From: Pseudobdellovibrionaceae bacterium | Lineage (GTDB): Bacteria > Bdellovibrionota > Bdellovibrionia > Bdellovibrionales > UBA1609 | NCBI GenBank assembly: GCA_947444305.1 | Contig: CANEZP010000001.1 | Coordinates: 330,151-394,150 of the forward strand | DNA: 64,000 bases | Direction: 5' to 3' | Program-made: the position numbers and the translations under genes | Notes under the pieces: model-generated | Database searches by the model: none | What the model was told of the DNA's origin: nothing | Seen by the model: only the letters and a program-made list of their open reading frames with translations | In this document: piece after piece, positions 18,334 to 26,969 of the stretch | How positions within the stretch are numbered: the stretch's first letter is position 1 | Layout: each line of letters opens with the position of its first letter

Positions 18334-19315
18334 GGCCGAACACTTTCCCGAGCCAGGAAGTCAGCTCAAGCTCGCGGATCTTAGGGTGAACGGCAAAATC
18401 ATTCGGCTTTCGTAAGAAAGCCTCCGGAATTTCGGGGTCATCGCGGTCGATCACGTGGATCTGCGTCGGGTTGTAAAATTCGTAATCGCGAATGCTCGCG
18501 TCGGTCGTCACCACTTTGAAACCCAAAGCTAAGCTCTCGAGGGTACGGATCGTTAATCCGCCTTGCTCGGGGTGGTGTACATCAAGAATGGCGGAGGTCC
18601 GGCTTACGATGTCATCCCATTCCTTACCGAACTTAGGCTTTAAACTCAGCTCTTCGGGCGTGAAAAACGAAAAAGCCGGATCGAAAAATTTACGGAAGTA
18701 ATACATGACCGGGCTCTGGAAATAAAAGAAGCGAAAGAACCGCACCGTCGGCGAAAGTTTTTTCGCTAAACGCGAGATCACTTTCAAACGGTCGGCGTGG
18801 GCCGTCCCGAAGAAAGCCAGATCCCAGGTGAAATCCGTGACCGGCGCCGCGGTGAACGAGCGGGTTTGCGGTAGCGTGTAGAAATTCGGTGTGAAATGAA
18901 ACGCGGGGAAGGCCTTTGCGTCCCGTATGTCGTAGGTCCAAGTGCGATCCACTAACGGGATCAAGTCTTGGCAGCCGGGACTTCGCTGTACGCTATCCCA
19001 AAGGTAAAGCTGAAAACGCGCGTTCTTGAAACGCTCCCGCAAACCTCGAAGCGCGTGCGCGGTCATACCTTCACCGCGAATAATGAAGACCTCATGAATC
19101 GCATCCGCCGGAATCTCGCCCGCGCGCCGCGCGAAATACGCATTCAGGTAGCCGGTCAGCGTATACCGGAATTTGCGAATCAAAATTTTGATGATCGCCT
19201 TTTGTGACGGCCGGTCCGGGATGAAGTAGACCTTGTTCCCGAGCTCTTCGAGGCGTGCTTGAATCTGTTTGTGGAAAGTAAAGAATTCGGGCGCGATGAA
19301 TACGATATTCTTCAC
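18326..19315 (-). CDS. GT-B-like glycosyltransferase
   Basis: A 329-residue soluble protein. The N-terminus (MKNIVFIAPEFFTFH) and the C-terminal block EQGGLTIRTLESLALGFKVVTTD resemble the nucleotide-sugar domain of GT-B enzymes (EQG..IR..E.LA.G is close to the CgeB/EpsF-like group). No transmembrane segment. It probably adds a sugar to the lipid-linked repeat at the cytoplasmic face. ATGA overlap with the upstream ligase/polymerase gene and 8-base overlap with the 38-residue ORF. The sugar cannot be read from sequence; rhamnose is possible given the rfb genes upstream. Confidence 0.7.
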   Translation of the reverse strand: MKNIVFIAPEFFTFHKQIQARLEELGNKVYFIPDRPSQKAIIKILIRKFRYTLTGYLNAYFARRAGEIPADAIHEVFIIRGEGMTAHALRGLRERFKNARFQLYLWDSVQRSPGCQDLIPLVDRTWTYDIRDAKAFPAFHFTPNFYTLPQTRSFTAAPVTDFTWDLAFFGTAHADRLKVISRLAKKLSPTVRFFRFFYFQSPVMYYFRKFFDPAFSFFTPEELSLKPKFGKEWDDIVSRTSAILDVHHPEQGGLTIRTLESLALGFKVVTTDASIRDYEFYNPTQIHVIDRDDPEIPEAFLRKPNDFAVHPKIRELELTSWLGKVFGHG

Positions 19316-20595
19316 GAAGCGTTTTCCGTATGCACAAAAAGATTAAGCGCCACGTAAGCGAGGTATTGGTATTGAACCTCGGCGTCGCCGAAGTTGTACT
19401 CCGTCAAACCCCCTACGTGCAGAACGATCTGCGCGGCCAACGAAGCGAACACCAAATAGTAGAGCGGCGATCGCGCCGGTTTTAAGCGCACAACGTTTAA
19501 CCAAGTGGTGTACAAAGCCCCGCCGATAAAGAACATGAAGAAGGCAAAACCGGGGAGCCCCGTGCCGCTCAGAAAATTCAAATAATTATTGTGCGCGTGG
19601 CTTGCGAACTCACTCTTGATGCCGAGCTCTTTATAATATTCGTTCACGACCGGCGGGCCGTTCTGCTCGTAACCCACGCCCAGTAAGGGATGCGTCTGAA
19701 ACATCAAAAAGTTTGAGCGCCACAAATCCATACGCTCTGAATTACTCTCGTTTTTTGAGTCCGTCACGCTCGAGACGCGCGCCCTTAAGACCGGCGAAGT
19801 CATCAACGCCACGCCGGCCAAGGCCGCGACGACGAACGGCACCCACAACAAAGCTTTACGCCATAAAAACCACAGCGTGAAAAGCAACGCGCAACCGAGC
19901 GAAATCCAAACTCCGCGTGAAAAAGTCATAAACACGCTGAGGAAAATAACGGCGCCCGAGAACTGCAAAATCAAAAAAAGCCGGCGTGAGTTTTGGTAGA
20001 ACGAAAAACAAAACGGCACGAGCCCAAACATCGCGTACGAACACGCATAGGTGAGAGTCATCTTAAATAATCCGTAGGGCCGGTAGCGAAGCGCGTCCGT
20101 TCCGCGGCTCTCCTCGATCAAGAGGAGTGGCGAGCGGGCCCCGCGCAACCAATCGGCCCCGGTCCAATACTGCGAAATAGCGTAGAGCGAAATCAACGTC
20201 GCGACCGCCGTGAACGCCCAAACCCATTTCGCCGAAATTAAATTGATATTCTTAGTACCGGCGTTGCCGTCGGTCCGCACCCCAAAGATGGCCGCCATCG
20301 TAACGGCGACGCCGAGCAAACTCAGAACCCAGCGCATCTCGGCCACGCCGGTCCAAGGCTTCGAGATCGTCGCCGCATTCCACCAAAGTCCGAGCGCCAC
20401 CCAAACGGTCAAGGCATACGCCGCGCACATCACCGGATGAAACATAATCTTTCGTAAGCGAGGTATTTGGCTCAAACTCACGATCGCTAGAGCGAAAAGC
20501 AGCCAGCCGAACAATTCCATTCCGGCCATGGACGTAATTGTCGACAGCAAAAATAAGAAAAGCCCGGTCTCTTGCGTGCGTCTAATTAAATTCAA
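19312..20595 (-). CDS. O-antigen ligase/polymerase (Wzy_C family)
   Basis: A 427-residue polytopic membrane protein with about ten hydrophobic segments and a large periplasmic loop in the second half containing HAHNNYLNFLSGTGLPG, the conserved Wzy_C block of WaaL/RfaL ligases and some Wzy polymerases. Ligases join the undecaprenyl-linked O-chain to lipid A-core in the periplasm. Sequence alone does not separate ligase from polymerase. An ABC-exported O-antigen needs only a ligase; a Wzx-exported one needs a polymerase too, and no other Wzy candidate lies in the window. It overlaps rfbB by four bases. Confidence 0.85.
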   Translation of the reverse strand: MNLIRRTQETGLFLFLLSTITSMAGMELFGWLLFALAIVSLSQIPRLRKIMFHPVMCAAYALTVWVALGLWWNAATISKPWTGVAEMRWVLSLLGVAVTMAAIFGVRTDGNAGTKNINLISAKWVWAFTAVATLISLYAISQYWTGADWLRGARSPLLLIEESRGTDALRYRPYGLFKMTLTYACSYAMFGLVPFCFSFYQNSRRLFLILQFSGAVIFLSVFMTFSRGVWISLGCALLFTLWFLWRKALLWVPFVVAALAGVALMTSPVLRARVSSVTDSKNESNSERMDLWRSNFLMFQTHPLLGVGYEQNGPPVVNEYYKELGIKSEFASHAHNNYLNFLSGTGLPGFAFFMFFIGGALYTTWLNVVRLKPARSPLYYLVFASLAAQIVLHVGGLTEYNFGDAEVQYQYLAYVALNLFVHTENAS

Positions 20596-21647
20596 ACTTT
20601 AGCTTCCAGCCGCTCGAGATACCAATCGACGGTCTTCGCGATTCCGGTCGTAAAAGTCTCCGAAGCTCGCCAGCCCAATTGCGTTTCGATTTTGGTGGCG
20701 TCGATGGCGTAGCGCAAATCGTGCCCGGGGCGGTCGGTGACGTAGGTGATGAATTGCTTGTAAGAGCCCGACGGCAAGGGCCGTTTTTTATCGAGCAATT
20801 CGCAAATCACTTCGACGATCTTAATATTTTGCCATTCGTTGCGGCCGCCGATGTTGTACGTCTCGCCCGCTTTGCCTTTTTGGAAAGCCAAATCAATGCC
20901 TTTGCAATGATCCAAGACGTAGAGCCAATCGCGTACGTTCAAGCCTTTGCCGTAAACCGGAATCGGTTCCTTCGTTAAAGCTTTGCGCAAGATGGTGGGG
21001 ATTAGTTTTTCTTTGTGTTGCTTAGGCCCGTAATTGTTCGAGCAATTGGTCGTCACCACGTTCATCCCGTAGGTGTGGTGGTACGAGCGCACGATCATAT
21101 CGGAGGAAGCTTTCGAGGCGCTGTAGGGTGAATTCGGCGCGTACGGAGTTTCTTCCGTGAACAAACCTGTGTCACCGAGCGTTCCGTACACCTCGTCGGT
21201 CGAGATGTGCAGAAAGCGCGCCTCACCGTAGCCTTCTCGCGGCGTGAACGGTTTTTCCATCCAGGCCTGGCGTGCGGCATCGAGCATGTTAAACGTACCC
21301 ACGACGTTCGTTTGGATAAACGCGCCCGGCCCCGAAATAGAATTGTCCACGTGCGACTCGGCCGCGAAGTGGATCACGCCTTGAATGTTGTTCTCTTTAA
21401 AAAGCGAATCGACGGCCATCCGGTCACAGATGTCGCCTTGGACGAAGCGGTAATTGGAATTCCCTTCCGCTTCCCGCAAATTCTTAAGGTCACCCGCGTA
21501 GGTCAGTTTATCCAAATTAATCAAACGCAGCTCGGGATGCGCCTCAAGAAAATAAGGCACGAAATTAGAGCCGATGAAACCCGCGCCGCCCGTGACCAAA
21601 ATGCTTTTGGCCGGACTCTCTTTTACGCCGGCAGTTCTTTCAGACAT
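20592..21647 (-). CDS. rfbB: dTDP-glucose 4,6-dehydratase
   Basis: A 351-residue extended SDR, the second step of dTDP-L-rhamnose synthesis (dTDP-glucose to dTDP-4-keto-6-deoxyglucose). Motifs: GGAGFIGSNFV for NAD, STDEVYG with the catalytic Asp-Glu, and YSASKASSD with Tyr-x-x-x-Lys. The length is normal. It starts 25 bases inside rfbD, and is followed by the ligase gene with a four-base overlap. Cytoplasmic. Confidence 0.96.
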   Translation of the reverse strand: MSERTAGVKESPAKSILVTGGAGFIGSNFVPYFLEAHPELRLINLDKLTYAGDLKNLREAEGNSNYRFVQGDICDRMAVDSLFKENNIQGVIHFAAESHVDNSISGPGAFIQTNVVGTFNMLDAARQAWMEKPFTPREGYGEARFLHISTDEVYGTLGDTGLFTEETPYAPNSPYSASKASSDMIVRSYHHTYGMNVVTTNCSNNYGPKQHKEKLIPTILRKALTKEPIPVYGKGLNVRDWLYVLDHCKGIDLAFQKGKAGETYNIGGRNEWQNIKIVEVICELLDKKRPLPSGSYKQFITYVTDRPGHDLRYAIDATKIETQLGWRASETFTTGIAKTVDWYLERLEAKV

Positions 21648-22450
21648 TTTTCGAGACTTTCCATCCAGTGCGGGATTTGGATCCCGAGCGAATTTTTAAT
21701 CTTAGATTTATTCAAAAGCGACATGCGTGGACGGCGCGCCGGGGTCGGGTAGTCGTCACTCAAGATCGGAAACAACGGGAAGTCCAATTTGCGAATGTAT
21801 TTGATCGCGCACGCGACGTCGTACCATGAGGCGACGCCTTCGTTGGTGTAGTGATAAATGCCGGTCAAATCCTTGCCGAGCATCAGAATCTTAGCCAGAT
21901 CCGCGGCCCAGGTCGGTGAGCCGATCTGATCGTTCACGACGTTCATGCCTTTTTTCTCGGCGGCGACGCGCAACACGGTCTTCACAAAGTTTTTGCCGGA
22001 GGCCGAGTACACCCACGAGGTTCGTACGATCAAAGATTCGGGGCACGCTTCGATCACGCCCTTTTCACCCTCGGCCTTTGATTCGCCGTAAACGTTGAGC
22101 GGATCGGTGTCTTGAAATTCTTCGTAAGGCGAAGCCGACTGTCCGTTGAAAACGTAATCGGTCGAGACGTGAATGAATTTGAATTTCATGTCACCGGCCA
22201 ACTCGGCCAAGCGGCGCGGCGCCGCGCAGTTCACCTTGAACGCCAGTTCACGCTCGGATTCGGCATTGTCGACGGCGGTGTAGGCGGCGGCGTTGATGAG
22301 CAAGGTAGGCTTCATCTCCCGAACCGCGGTCGTCAGGCCATCGATGTCGGTGAAATCAATTTTGTTCTCGTCGGCAAAGATGGCGCCGGCGGGCACGATT
22401 CTTTTTAACTCTGATCCTAATTGGCCCGAGGCCCCAAGCACGACCGTCAT
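21623..22450 (-). CDS. rfbD: dTDP-4-dehydrorhamnose reductase
   Basis: A 275-residue SDR that makes dTDP-L-rhamnose by NADPH reduction of the 4-keto sugar. Motifs: [31 protein letters not shown], and YGESKAEGE (Tyr-x-x-x-Lys). [10 protein letters not shown] is typical of RmlD. It overlaps rfbA by four bases at its start and rfbB by 25 bases at its end. Confidence 0.96.
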   Translation of the reverse strand: MTVVLGASGQLGSELKRIVPAGAIFADENKIDFTDIDGLTTAVREMKPTLLINAAAYTAVDNAESERELAFKVNCAAPRRLAELAGDMKFKFIHVSTDYVFNGQSASPYEEFQDTDPLNVYGESKAEGEKGVIEACPESLIVRTSWVYSASGKNFVKTVLRVAAEKKGMNVVNDQIGSPTWAADLAKILMLGKDLTGIYHYTNEGVASWYDVACAIKYIRKLDFPLFPILSDDYPTPARRPRMSLLNKSKIKNSLGIQIPHWMESLEKCLKELPA

Positions 22451-23316
22451 GATTGTTTTAAAAGTCCCATCAAATATTCACCGTACTGATTCTTCTTCAA
22501 AGGCCCGGCTAATTTTTCAAGCTGGGCGGCGTTGATCCAGCCTCGTTTAAAAGCGATTTCTTCGAGGCACGCGACTTTCAAACCCTGGCGGTTTTCGACG
22601 ATCGCGATGAAGTTCGATGCTTCGAGCAAACTTTCGTGCGTGCCGGTGTCGAGCCAGGCAAAACCGCGGCCCATGACTTCCAAGCGCAACTGTCCTTTTT
22701 CGAGGTAAGCGCGATTCACGTCCGTAATTTCGTACTCACCACGCGCCGAAGGTTTGAGGCCCTTCGCGATTTCGATCACTTGATTGTCGTAAAAATAAAG
22801 TCCCGTCACCGCGTAGTTCGATTTAGGCACTTTCGGTTTCTCTTCGATCGAGAGAACCTTGCCGGTTTTGTCGACCTCCGCCACCCCGTAGCGTTCGGGA
22901 TCTTTGACGTTGTAGCCAAAAACGTAAGCACCGTTTTCGAGCCGTGCGCATTTTTCGAGCGTCTGAACCAGGCCATGCCCGTAAAAGATATTGTCGCCTA
23001 ACACCAGGCACACCGAATCGCGGCCGATAAACTCTTCACCGATCACGAACGCCTGCGCTAAACCGTTCGGCACTTCCTGCTTCGCGTAGGTCAACGCAAC
23101 GCCGAAGCGCGAGCCGTCACCCAAAAGCGATTGGAACAAAGGCTGATCCTGCGGCGTGGTGATGATCAGGATTTCGCGGATACCGGCGAGCATCAGTGTC
23201 GACAGCGGATAGTAAATCATCGGCTTGTCGTAAATCGGCAAAAGCTGTTTGGAGATGGAGGTCGTCGCGGGAAACAAACGAGTCCCCGAACCACCGGCCA
23301 GTATTATGCCCTTCAT
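22447..23316 (-). CDS. rfbA: Glucose-1-phosphate thymidylyltransferase
   Basis: A 289-residue nucleotidyltransferase catalysing the first step of the dTDP-rhamnose pathway (glucose-1-phosphate + dTTP). [11 protein letters not shown] is the nucleotide-binding signature, [16 protein letters not shown] the sugar-phosphate region, and [12 protein letters not shown] the metal-binding Asp region. Full length. It heads a tight rfbA-rfbD-rfbB run, 82 bases after rfbC, and appears to have its own promoter in that gap. Confidence 0.97.
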   Translation of the reverse strand: MKGIILAGGSGTRLFPATTSISKQLLPIYDKPMIYYPLSTLMLAGIREILIITTPQDQPLFQSLLGDGSRFGVALTYAKQEVPNGLAQAFVIGEEFIGRDSVCLVLGDNIFYGHGLVQTLEKCARLENGAYVFGYNVKDPERYGVAEVDKTGKVLSIEEKPKVPKSNYAVTGLYFYDNQVIEIAKGLKPSARGEYEITDVNRAYLEKGQLRLEVMGRGFAWLDTGTHESLLEASNFIAIVENRQGLKVACLEEIAFKRGWINAAQLEKLAGPLKKNQYGEYLMGLLKQS

Positions 23317-23324
23317 GCCTCACA

Positions 23325-23354
23325 TTTGTATTGAGCGGTTGGGGGAGGGGTCAA
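23325..23354 (-). promoter_or_regulatory. Putative promoter of rfbA
   Basis: TTGACC (23354-23349), 18-base spacer, TACAAA (23330-23325), then 8 bases to the rfbA ATG at 23316. The 5' leader would be only one or two bases. A GAGG sequence directly abuts the start and is too close to act as a normal ribosome-binding site. Confidence 0.4.
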
Positions 23355-23398
23355 TGTCCTTCTCGCGTTCGGCTCATTGATGCCTCGCAGCGGTTCGG

Positions 23399-23935
23399 CT
23401 AAATGGCTTTGAAGCCCGAATACTTAGCGTCTTTATCCGACACCAAGATCTTGTCCTTCGGCAAACGCCAATCAATCGACAAATCCGGGTCGGCGTAGTG
23501 GATTCCCCCTTCGTCGGCGGGCGCGTAGAAGTTGTCACACTTGTAGGAGAAAATGGCCGTCGGACTCAGGACGGCAAAACCATGCGCAAAGCCGCGCGGG
23601 ATCATCAGCATCTTTTTATTCTCTTCGTTCAGCACAACGGAAAAGTGCTTACCGTAAGTTTTGGACCCGGGCCGCAAATCAACGGCCACGTCGAGCACCT
23701 CACCCAGCACCGCGCGCACGAGTTTCGCTTGGGCCGAAGCCCCTTTTTGAAAGTGCAGCCCGCGTAAGGTGCCGTAAGACGACTGCGATTCGTTGTCCTG
23801 CACGAAACGGTAATTCAGGCCGAGCAACGCCATCGTGCGCTCGTTAAACAGCTCGATAAAATACCCGCGCGGATCGCGAAAAACTTTTGGTTCTAGAACG
23901 AGGAGGCCTTCGATGCCGGTTTCGACGCTTTTCAT
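23399..23935 (-). CDS. rfbC: dTDP-4-dehydrorhamnose 3,5-epimerase
   Basis: A 178-residue cupin epimerase, the third step of dTDP-L-rhamnose synthesis. Motifs: VFRDPRGYFIELFNE, SSYGTLRGLHFQK (catalytic His), DVAVDLRPGSKTYG, and MIPRGFAHGFAVLS. Full length and close to the RmlC consensus, unlike the second RmlC-like gene at 57443. It is the first gene of the minus-strand rhamnose/O-antigen run and diverges from the wzm-wzt exporter operon. Confidence 0.96.
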   Translation of the reverse strand: MKSVETGIEGLLVLEPKVFRDPRGYFIELFNERTMALLGLNYRFVQDNESQSSYGTLRGLHFQKGASAQAKLVRAVLGEVLDVAVDLRPGSKTYGKHFSVVLNEENKKMLMIPRGFAHGFAVLSPTAIFSYKCDNFYAPADEGGIHYADPDLSIDWRLPKDKILVSDKDAKYSGFKAI

Positions 23936-23941
23936 AATCTA

Positions 23942-23970
23942 TCGATAAGTTCACATCGCTTGGGGGTCAA
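23942..23970 (-). promoter_or_regulatory. Putative leaderless promoter of rfbC
   Basis: TTGACC (23970-23965), 17-base spacer, TATCGA (23947-23942), then 6 bases to the ATG at 23935. The expected transcription start is the A of the start codon. There is no ribosome-binding site in the 6 bases. Confidence 0.45.
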
Positions 23971-24058
23971 CTCGCCGATAACGCCTCGCAATGTTATCCG
24001 TCGTTTTCTATGCGGGCGAAATTTGTTACAGATTAGAGCCACCGAAACCGGAGAATAA

Positions 24059-24838
24059 GTGACCGAACTCGCGAAGTTTTTCAGCCTTCACCGCAAATTC
24101 CTTCTTTATAATTTGCTGATGCGCAACCTAAAGGTCCGCTACCGCAAATCCGTGTTCGGGTTTCTTTGGACACTTATTGTCCCGCTCACGATGACGCTCG
24201 TTTACTATTTCGTGTTCCAGTACATAGCTAAAATGGGAGACGATAAGTTCGCGATATTTTTGTTAGTCGGAGTCATCCCATGGACTTTTTTTTCGACGGC
24301 CTTCGCAACCGGTACGGATTCATTGGTCAATAATTTCGGAATCTTGAGCAAGGTTCCTATCTCGGCCACGGCATTCCCGTTAGCGGAAACCTGTTCCGCA
24401 TTTATTAACCTGATACTCTCCCTGCCGATTCTTTTGGGTGCAGCGCTTTTTTTCGGTGTGCAGCCCGCTTTGTCTTGGCTACTCCTGCCGCTGCTTTACG
24501 GGATCTTGTTTTTTATCACTTATGCCTTGGCTTTCATCGCGGCGGTTGCAAACGTTTATCTTCGCGATGTCAGACATCTTGTTGGAATCGGAATTCAAAT
24601 TTGGATGTACATGACCCCGATATTGTACTCGGCCGAGCGAATACCGGAACACTTGCGGGTTTGGTTCTACGCAAATCCCTTTTTCGTTCTTTTCGATTCA
24701 TTTCACCGCACAATCCTTAAGGGCGAGTGGGTTGGCCCCGTTCAGTTTGCGCACATGGCGGGATGGATGTTTGCGCTTCTGACCTTTGCGTTTCTATTAA
24801 ATCAACAAGTACGTTTTAAGATTGTGGAAAAGATCTAA
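24059..24838 (+). CDS. wzm: ABC transporter permease for O-antigen/polysaccharide export
   Basis: A 259-residue ABC-2 type permease with about six membrane helices. RKSVFGFLWTLIVPL at the N-terminus and VYLRDVRHLVGIG plus PILYSAERIPE in the second half are typical of Wzm/KpsM/TagG proteins, which move undecaprenyl-linked glycans across the inner membrane. It starts with GTG at 24059, preceded by GGAGA. The stop overlaps the wzt start (TAATG). It leads the plus-strand cassette. Confidence 0.94.
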   Translation: MTELAKFFSLHRKFLLYNLLMRNLKVRYRKSVFGFLWTLIVPLTMTLVYYFVFQYIAKMGDDKFAIFLLVGVIPWTFFSTAFATGTDSLVNNFGILSKVPISATAFPLAETCSAFINLILSLPILLGAALFFGVQPALSWLLLPLLYGILFFITYALAFIAAVANVYLRDVRHLVGIGIQIWMYMTPILYSAERIPEHLRVWFYANPFFVLFDSFHRTILKGEWVGPVQFAHMAGWMFALLTFAFLLNQQVRFKIVEKI

Positions 24839-25593
24839 TGAAGTCCGTGATTGAGTTCGCCAACGTAAGCAAGGGTTTTACCGTTACCCGTGGCGGTCCG
24901 CGCGACTTGAAGAATCATCTGATTAAGGTCTTCCGCGGTGGCATGTTCAATGAGCATAAAGAAGCTCGTCAGGTTTTAGACAACGTAAGTTTTAAGATCA
25001 TGCAGGGTGAGTTCGTAGGCATCATGGGACGCAACGGAGTCGGTAAAAGCACGATGTTGAAAATGATTTCCGGAATCTACCGCCCGAACTCAGGGCAAAT
25101 CATCGTTAACGGACATTTAGCGCCGGTCCTTGAGCTCGGTGCCGGTTTCGCGGAAGAATTAAGTGGCTATGAAAACATCGCGCTCAATGCCTCCATCCTC
25201 GGCTATTCTCGTAAGCAGGTTGCCGACCGAATCAGCGAGATTATTGAGTTTTCCGAGCTTAAGGATCAGATTTATGATCCTGTTCGAAACTATTCTTCCG
25301 GGATGTTGGTGCGCTTGGCGTTTTCGATCGCTTGCCATCTCGAGGCTGAAATCTTGCTTTTTGATGAAGTGCTGGCGGTCGGAGACATCGGCTTCCAGGC
25401 CAAATGCCTAAAAAAAATTGAGAGCCTTCACCGCTCCGGATCGAGCATCATACTTGTAAGCCATAATCCTGAGCAAATCGCAAAGAACTGCAGTCGCTGC
25501 ATCGTCCTTGATCAGGGCCGTGTTTTTTACGACGGTCCTCCTGGCGACGGGAGCGAGCGGTATCGACAGTTGTTTCACTCGAGCCAAAATTGA
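24838..25593 (+). CDS. wzt: ABC transporter ATP-binding protein for polysaccharide export
   Basis: A 251-residue ATPase, partner of Wzm. Walker A GRNGVGKST, signature YSSGMLVRL, Walker B ILLFDEVLAVGD, and the switch His in LVSHNPEQ. It ends soon after the nucleotide-binding domain, so it lacks the C-terminal carbohydrate-binding domain of the long Wzt proteins that recognise capped O-chains; export should not depend on a terminal cap. The last 28 codons (from 25507) have a diverged, truncated relative at 40176-40259. Confidence 0.95.
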   Translation: MKSVIEFANVSKGFTVTRGGPRDLKNHLIKVFRGGMFNEHKEARQVLDNVSFKIMQGEFVGIMGRNGVGKSTMLKMISGIYRPNSGQIIVNGHLAPVLELGAGFAEELSGYENIALNASILGYSRKQVADRISEIIEFSELKDQIYDPVRNYSSGMLVRLAFSIACHLEAEILLFDEVLAVGDIGFQAKCLKKIESLHRSGSSIILVSHNPEQIAKNCSRCIVLDQGRVFYDGPPGDGSERYRQLFHSSQN

Positions 25594-25605
25594 GCTTCAT
25601 AAAGT

Positions 25606-26862
25606 ATGTCTCCGTTTAAGAAATTAGCTTCCCTCACCTCATTGATCGTTGCGGCGTTCGTCATAGCGGTCATGTATCACGCCTACATGGGCTATTTAGG
25701 TTTGGGTTATCCGTTCAACACCTACCTCTTCGACCCGGCGGATCGCTGGTATGATTTCTTCGGTACGGTTGAATTCAATATGTATTGGGATCCTTTTCAC
25801 AATACGTTTAGGGGATTCAGGGCCAACTACCCACCGTTCAGTTATGCGGTTCTTGCGCCGTTCACCAATTTTTTTAACGACTACGGCGTCTACGTTTACG
25901 CCGGTACGGCTTCGGCGTTGATATTCGTGTTCTTTATGGTCGTCGGCCGAGAGGTAGCAAAAGTCAGCTATGCTAATAAAAGGAATTCCATTCTCTGTGT
26001 GCTGATGGCCATGGCTCTTTGCCTAGCGTCCTACCCATTTCAGTTCGCCTTGGATCGCATGAATGCCGAATTGATCCTGTTTGGATTTATCGCGGTTGGA
26101 TTTATATTTTACGTGCACCAACGATATAAGGTCGCAGCGATTTGGATAGGACTCGCGGCCGCGATGAAAATTTATCCCGGGGCCTTTGCGCTGGTGTTCC
26201 TATATAAAAGGCAATATCGCGAATTCGCTATTTCCATTCTCTCGACGCTTGTAGCGACCGCCGTGGCACTCGTGATTTTCCAGGTTACGCCGTTTGAAGT
26301 TCTCGATGTTTACCGGTCCGCGGCACCATCTTACGCTAAGATGATGGCGGAATTTATGCCGCTGGCCTACGGCAATACCTTCTTCGCGGTGATTCGCGCG
26401 ATCCAGTTTGAGATGGATTTCCGCTGGGCGGTGCAGATTCCCGTCGTTGAGCAAACGATGAAGTTGTATTCGCTTATTTCTGCGATCGTCGGAGTAGGCG
26501 TCCTCGGTATCACATTTATGCCGAGCTTAAAGCTGTTTGAGCGTTTGATTCTGATCGTCGCGGTCATTTTGCTCGTGCCTATTGTTTCTTTTGACTACAA
26601 ACTTCTTCACCTCTTTGTCCCAATGGCATTCTGGTTGTCGGAGGGCCCGGCGAAGATGGGGCGAGATCTCATCTACCTGGCATTCTTTGCGATCATGCTC
26701 TCGCCCATGGCTTATAAGGTCATGTACGCCAACGTAACCATTGGTCCGTTTGTGCATATCTTTACCCTTTCGGGCATGGTCATCTATCTCTGCGTTCGAA
26801 CCTTTTATGCAGCGCTCAAGAGCGAGCGTTCAAGGCTTGATTCAGTCCTTCCGCATACGTAA
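25606..26862 (+). CDS. GT87-like (DUF2029) membrane glycosyltransferase
   Basis: A 418-residue polytopic membrane protein with about ten hydrophobic segments. RANYPPFSYAVLAPF in the first third and the segment LAAAMKIYPGAFALVFL match the pattern of GT87 enzymes, GT-C transferases that use polyprenyl-phosphate-linked sugars (often mannose) at the periplasmic face. The gene follows wzt by 12 bases. A DPM1-like synthase in the same cassette (39428) could supply its lipid-linked donor (inference). Confidence 0.75.
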   Translation: MSPFKKLASLTSLIVAAFVIAVMYHAYMGYLGLGYPFNTYLFDPADRWYDFFGTVEFNMYWDPFHNTFRGFRANYPPFSYAVLAPFTNFFNDYGVYVYAGTASALIFVFFMVVGREVAKVSYANKRNSILCVLMAMALCLASYPFQFALDRMNAELILFGFIAVGFIFYVHQRYKVAAIWIGLAAAMKIYPGAFALVFLYKRQYREFAISILSTLVATAVALVIFQVTPFEVLDVYRSAAPSYAKMMAEFMPLAYGNTFFAVIRAIQFEMDFRWAVQIPVVEQTMKLYSLISAIVGVGVLGITFMPSLKLFERLILIVAVILLVPIVSFDYKLLHLFVPMAFWLSEGPAKMGRDLIYLAFFAIMLSPMAYKVMYANVTIGPFVHIFTLSGMVIYLCVRTFYAALKSERSRLDSVLPHT

Positions 26863-26888
26863 TGCGGCGTCCTTGCGATCCCTTTTTG

Positions 26889-26916
26889 TTGCCATGTTTA
26901 AAGCGGCTCATATAAT
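26889..26916 (+). promoter_or_regulatory. Internal promoter, consensus -10
   Basis: TTGCCA (26889-26894), 16-base spacer, perfect TATAAT (26911-26916). It lies in the 107-base gap before the nucleotidylyltransferase/kinase gene and leaves a leader of about 45 bases. A second TATAAT at 26939-26944 has no good -35 partner. Confidence 0.6.
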
Positions 26917-26969
26917 CTTCGGGACGCTTTCACGTTGATATAATTTAAGAAATCGAAAATCGGACAAAT

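Noticed and set aside
26939-26944. Second perfect TATAAT before the reversed HldE-like gene
   Set aside because: No recognisable -35 at 16-18 bases upstream; the TATAAT at 26911 has a good one.
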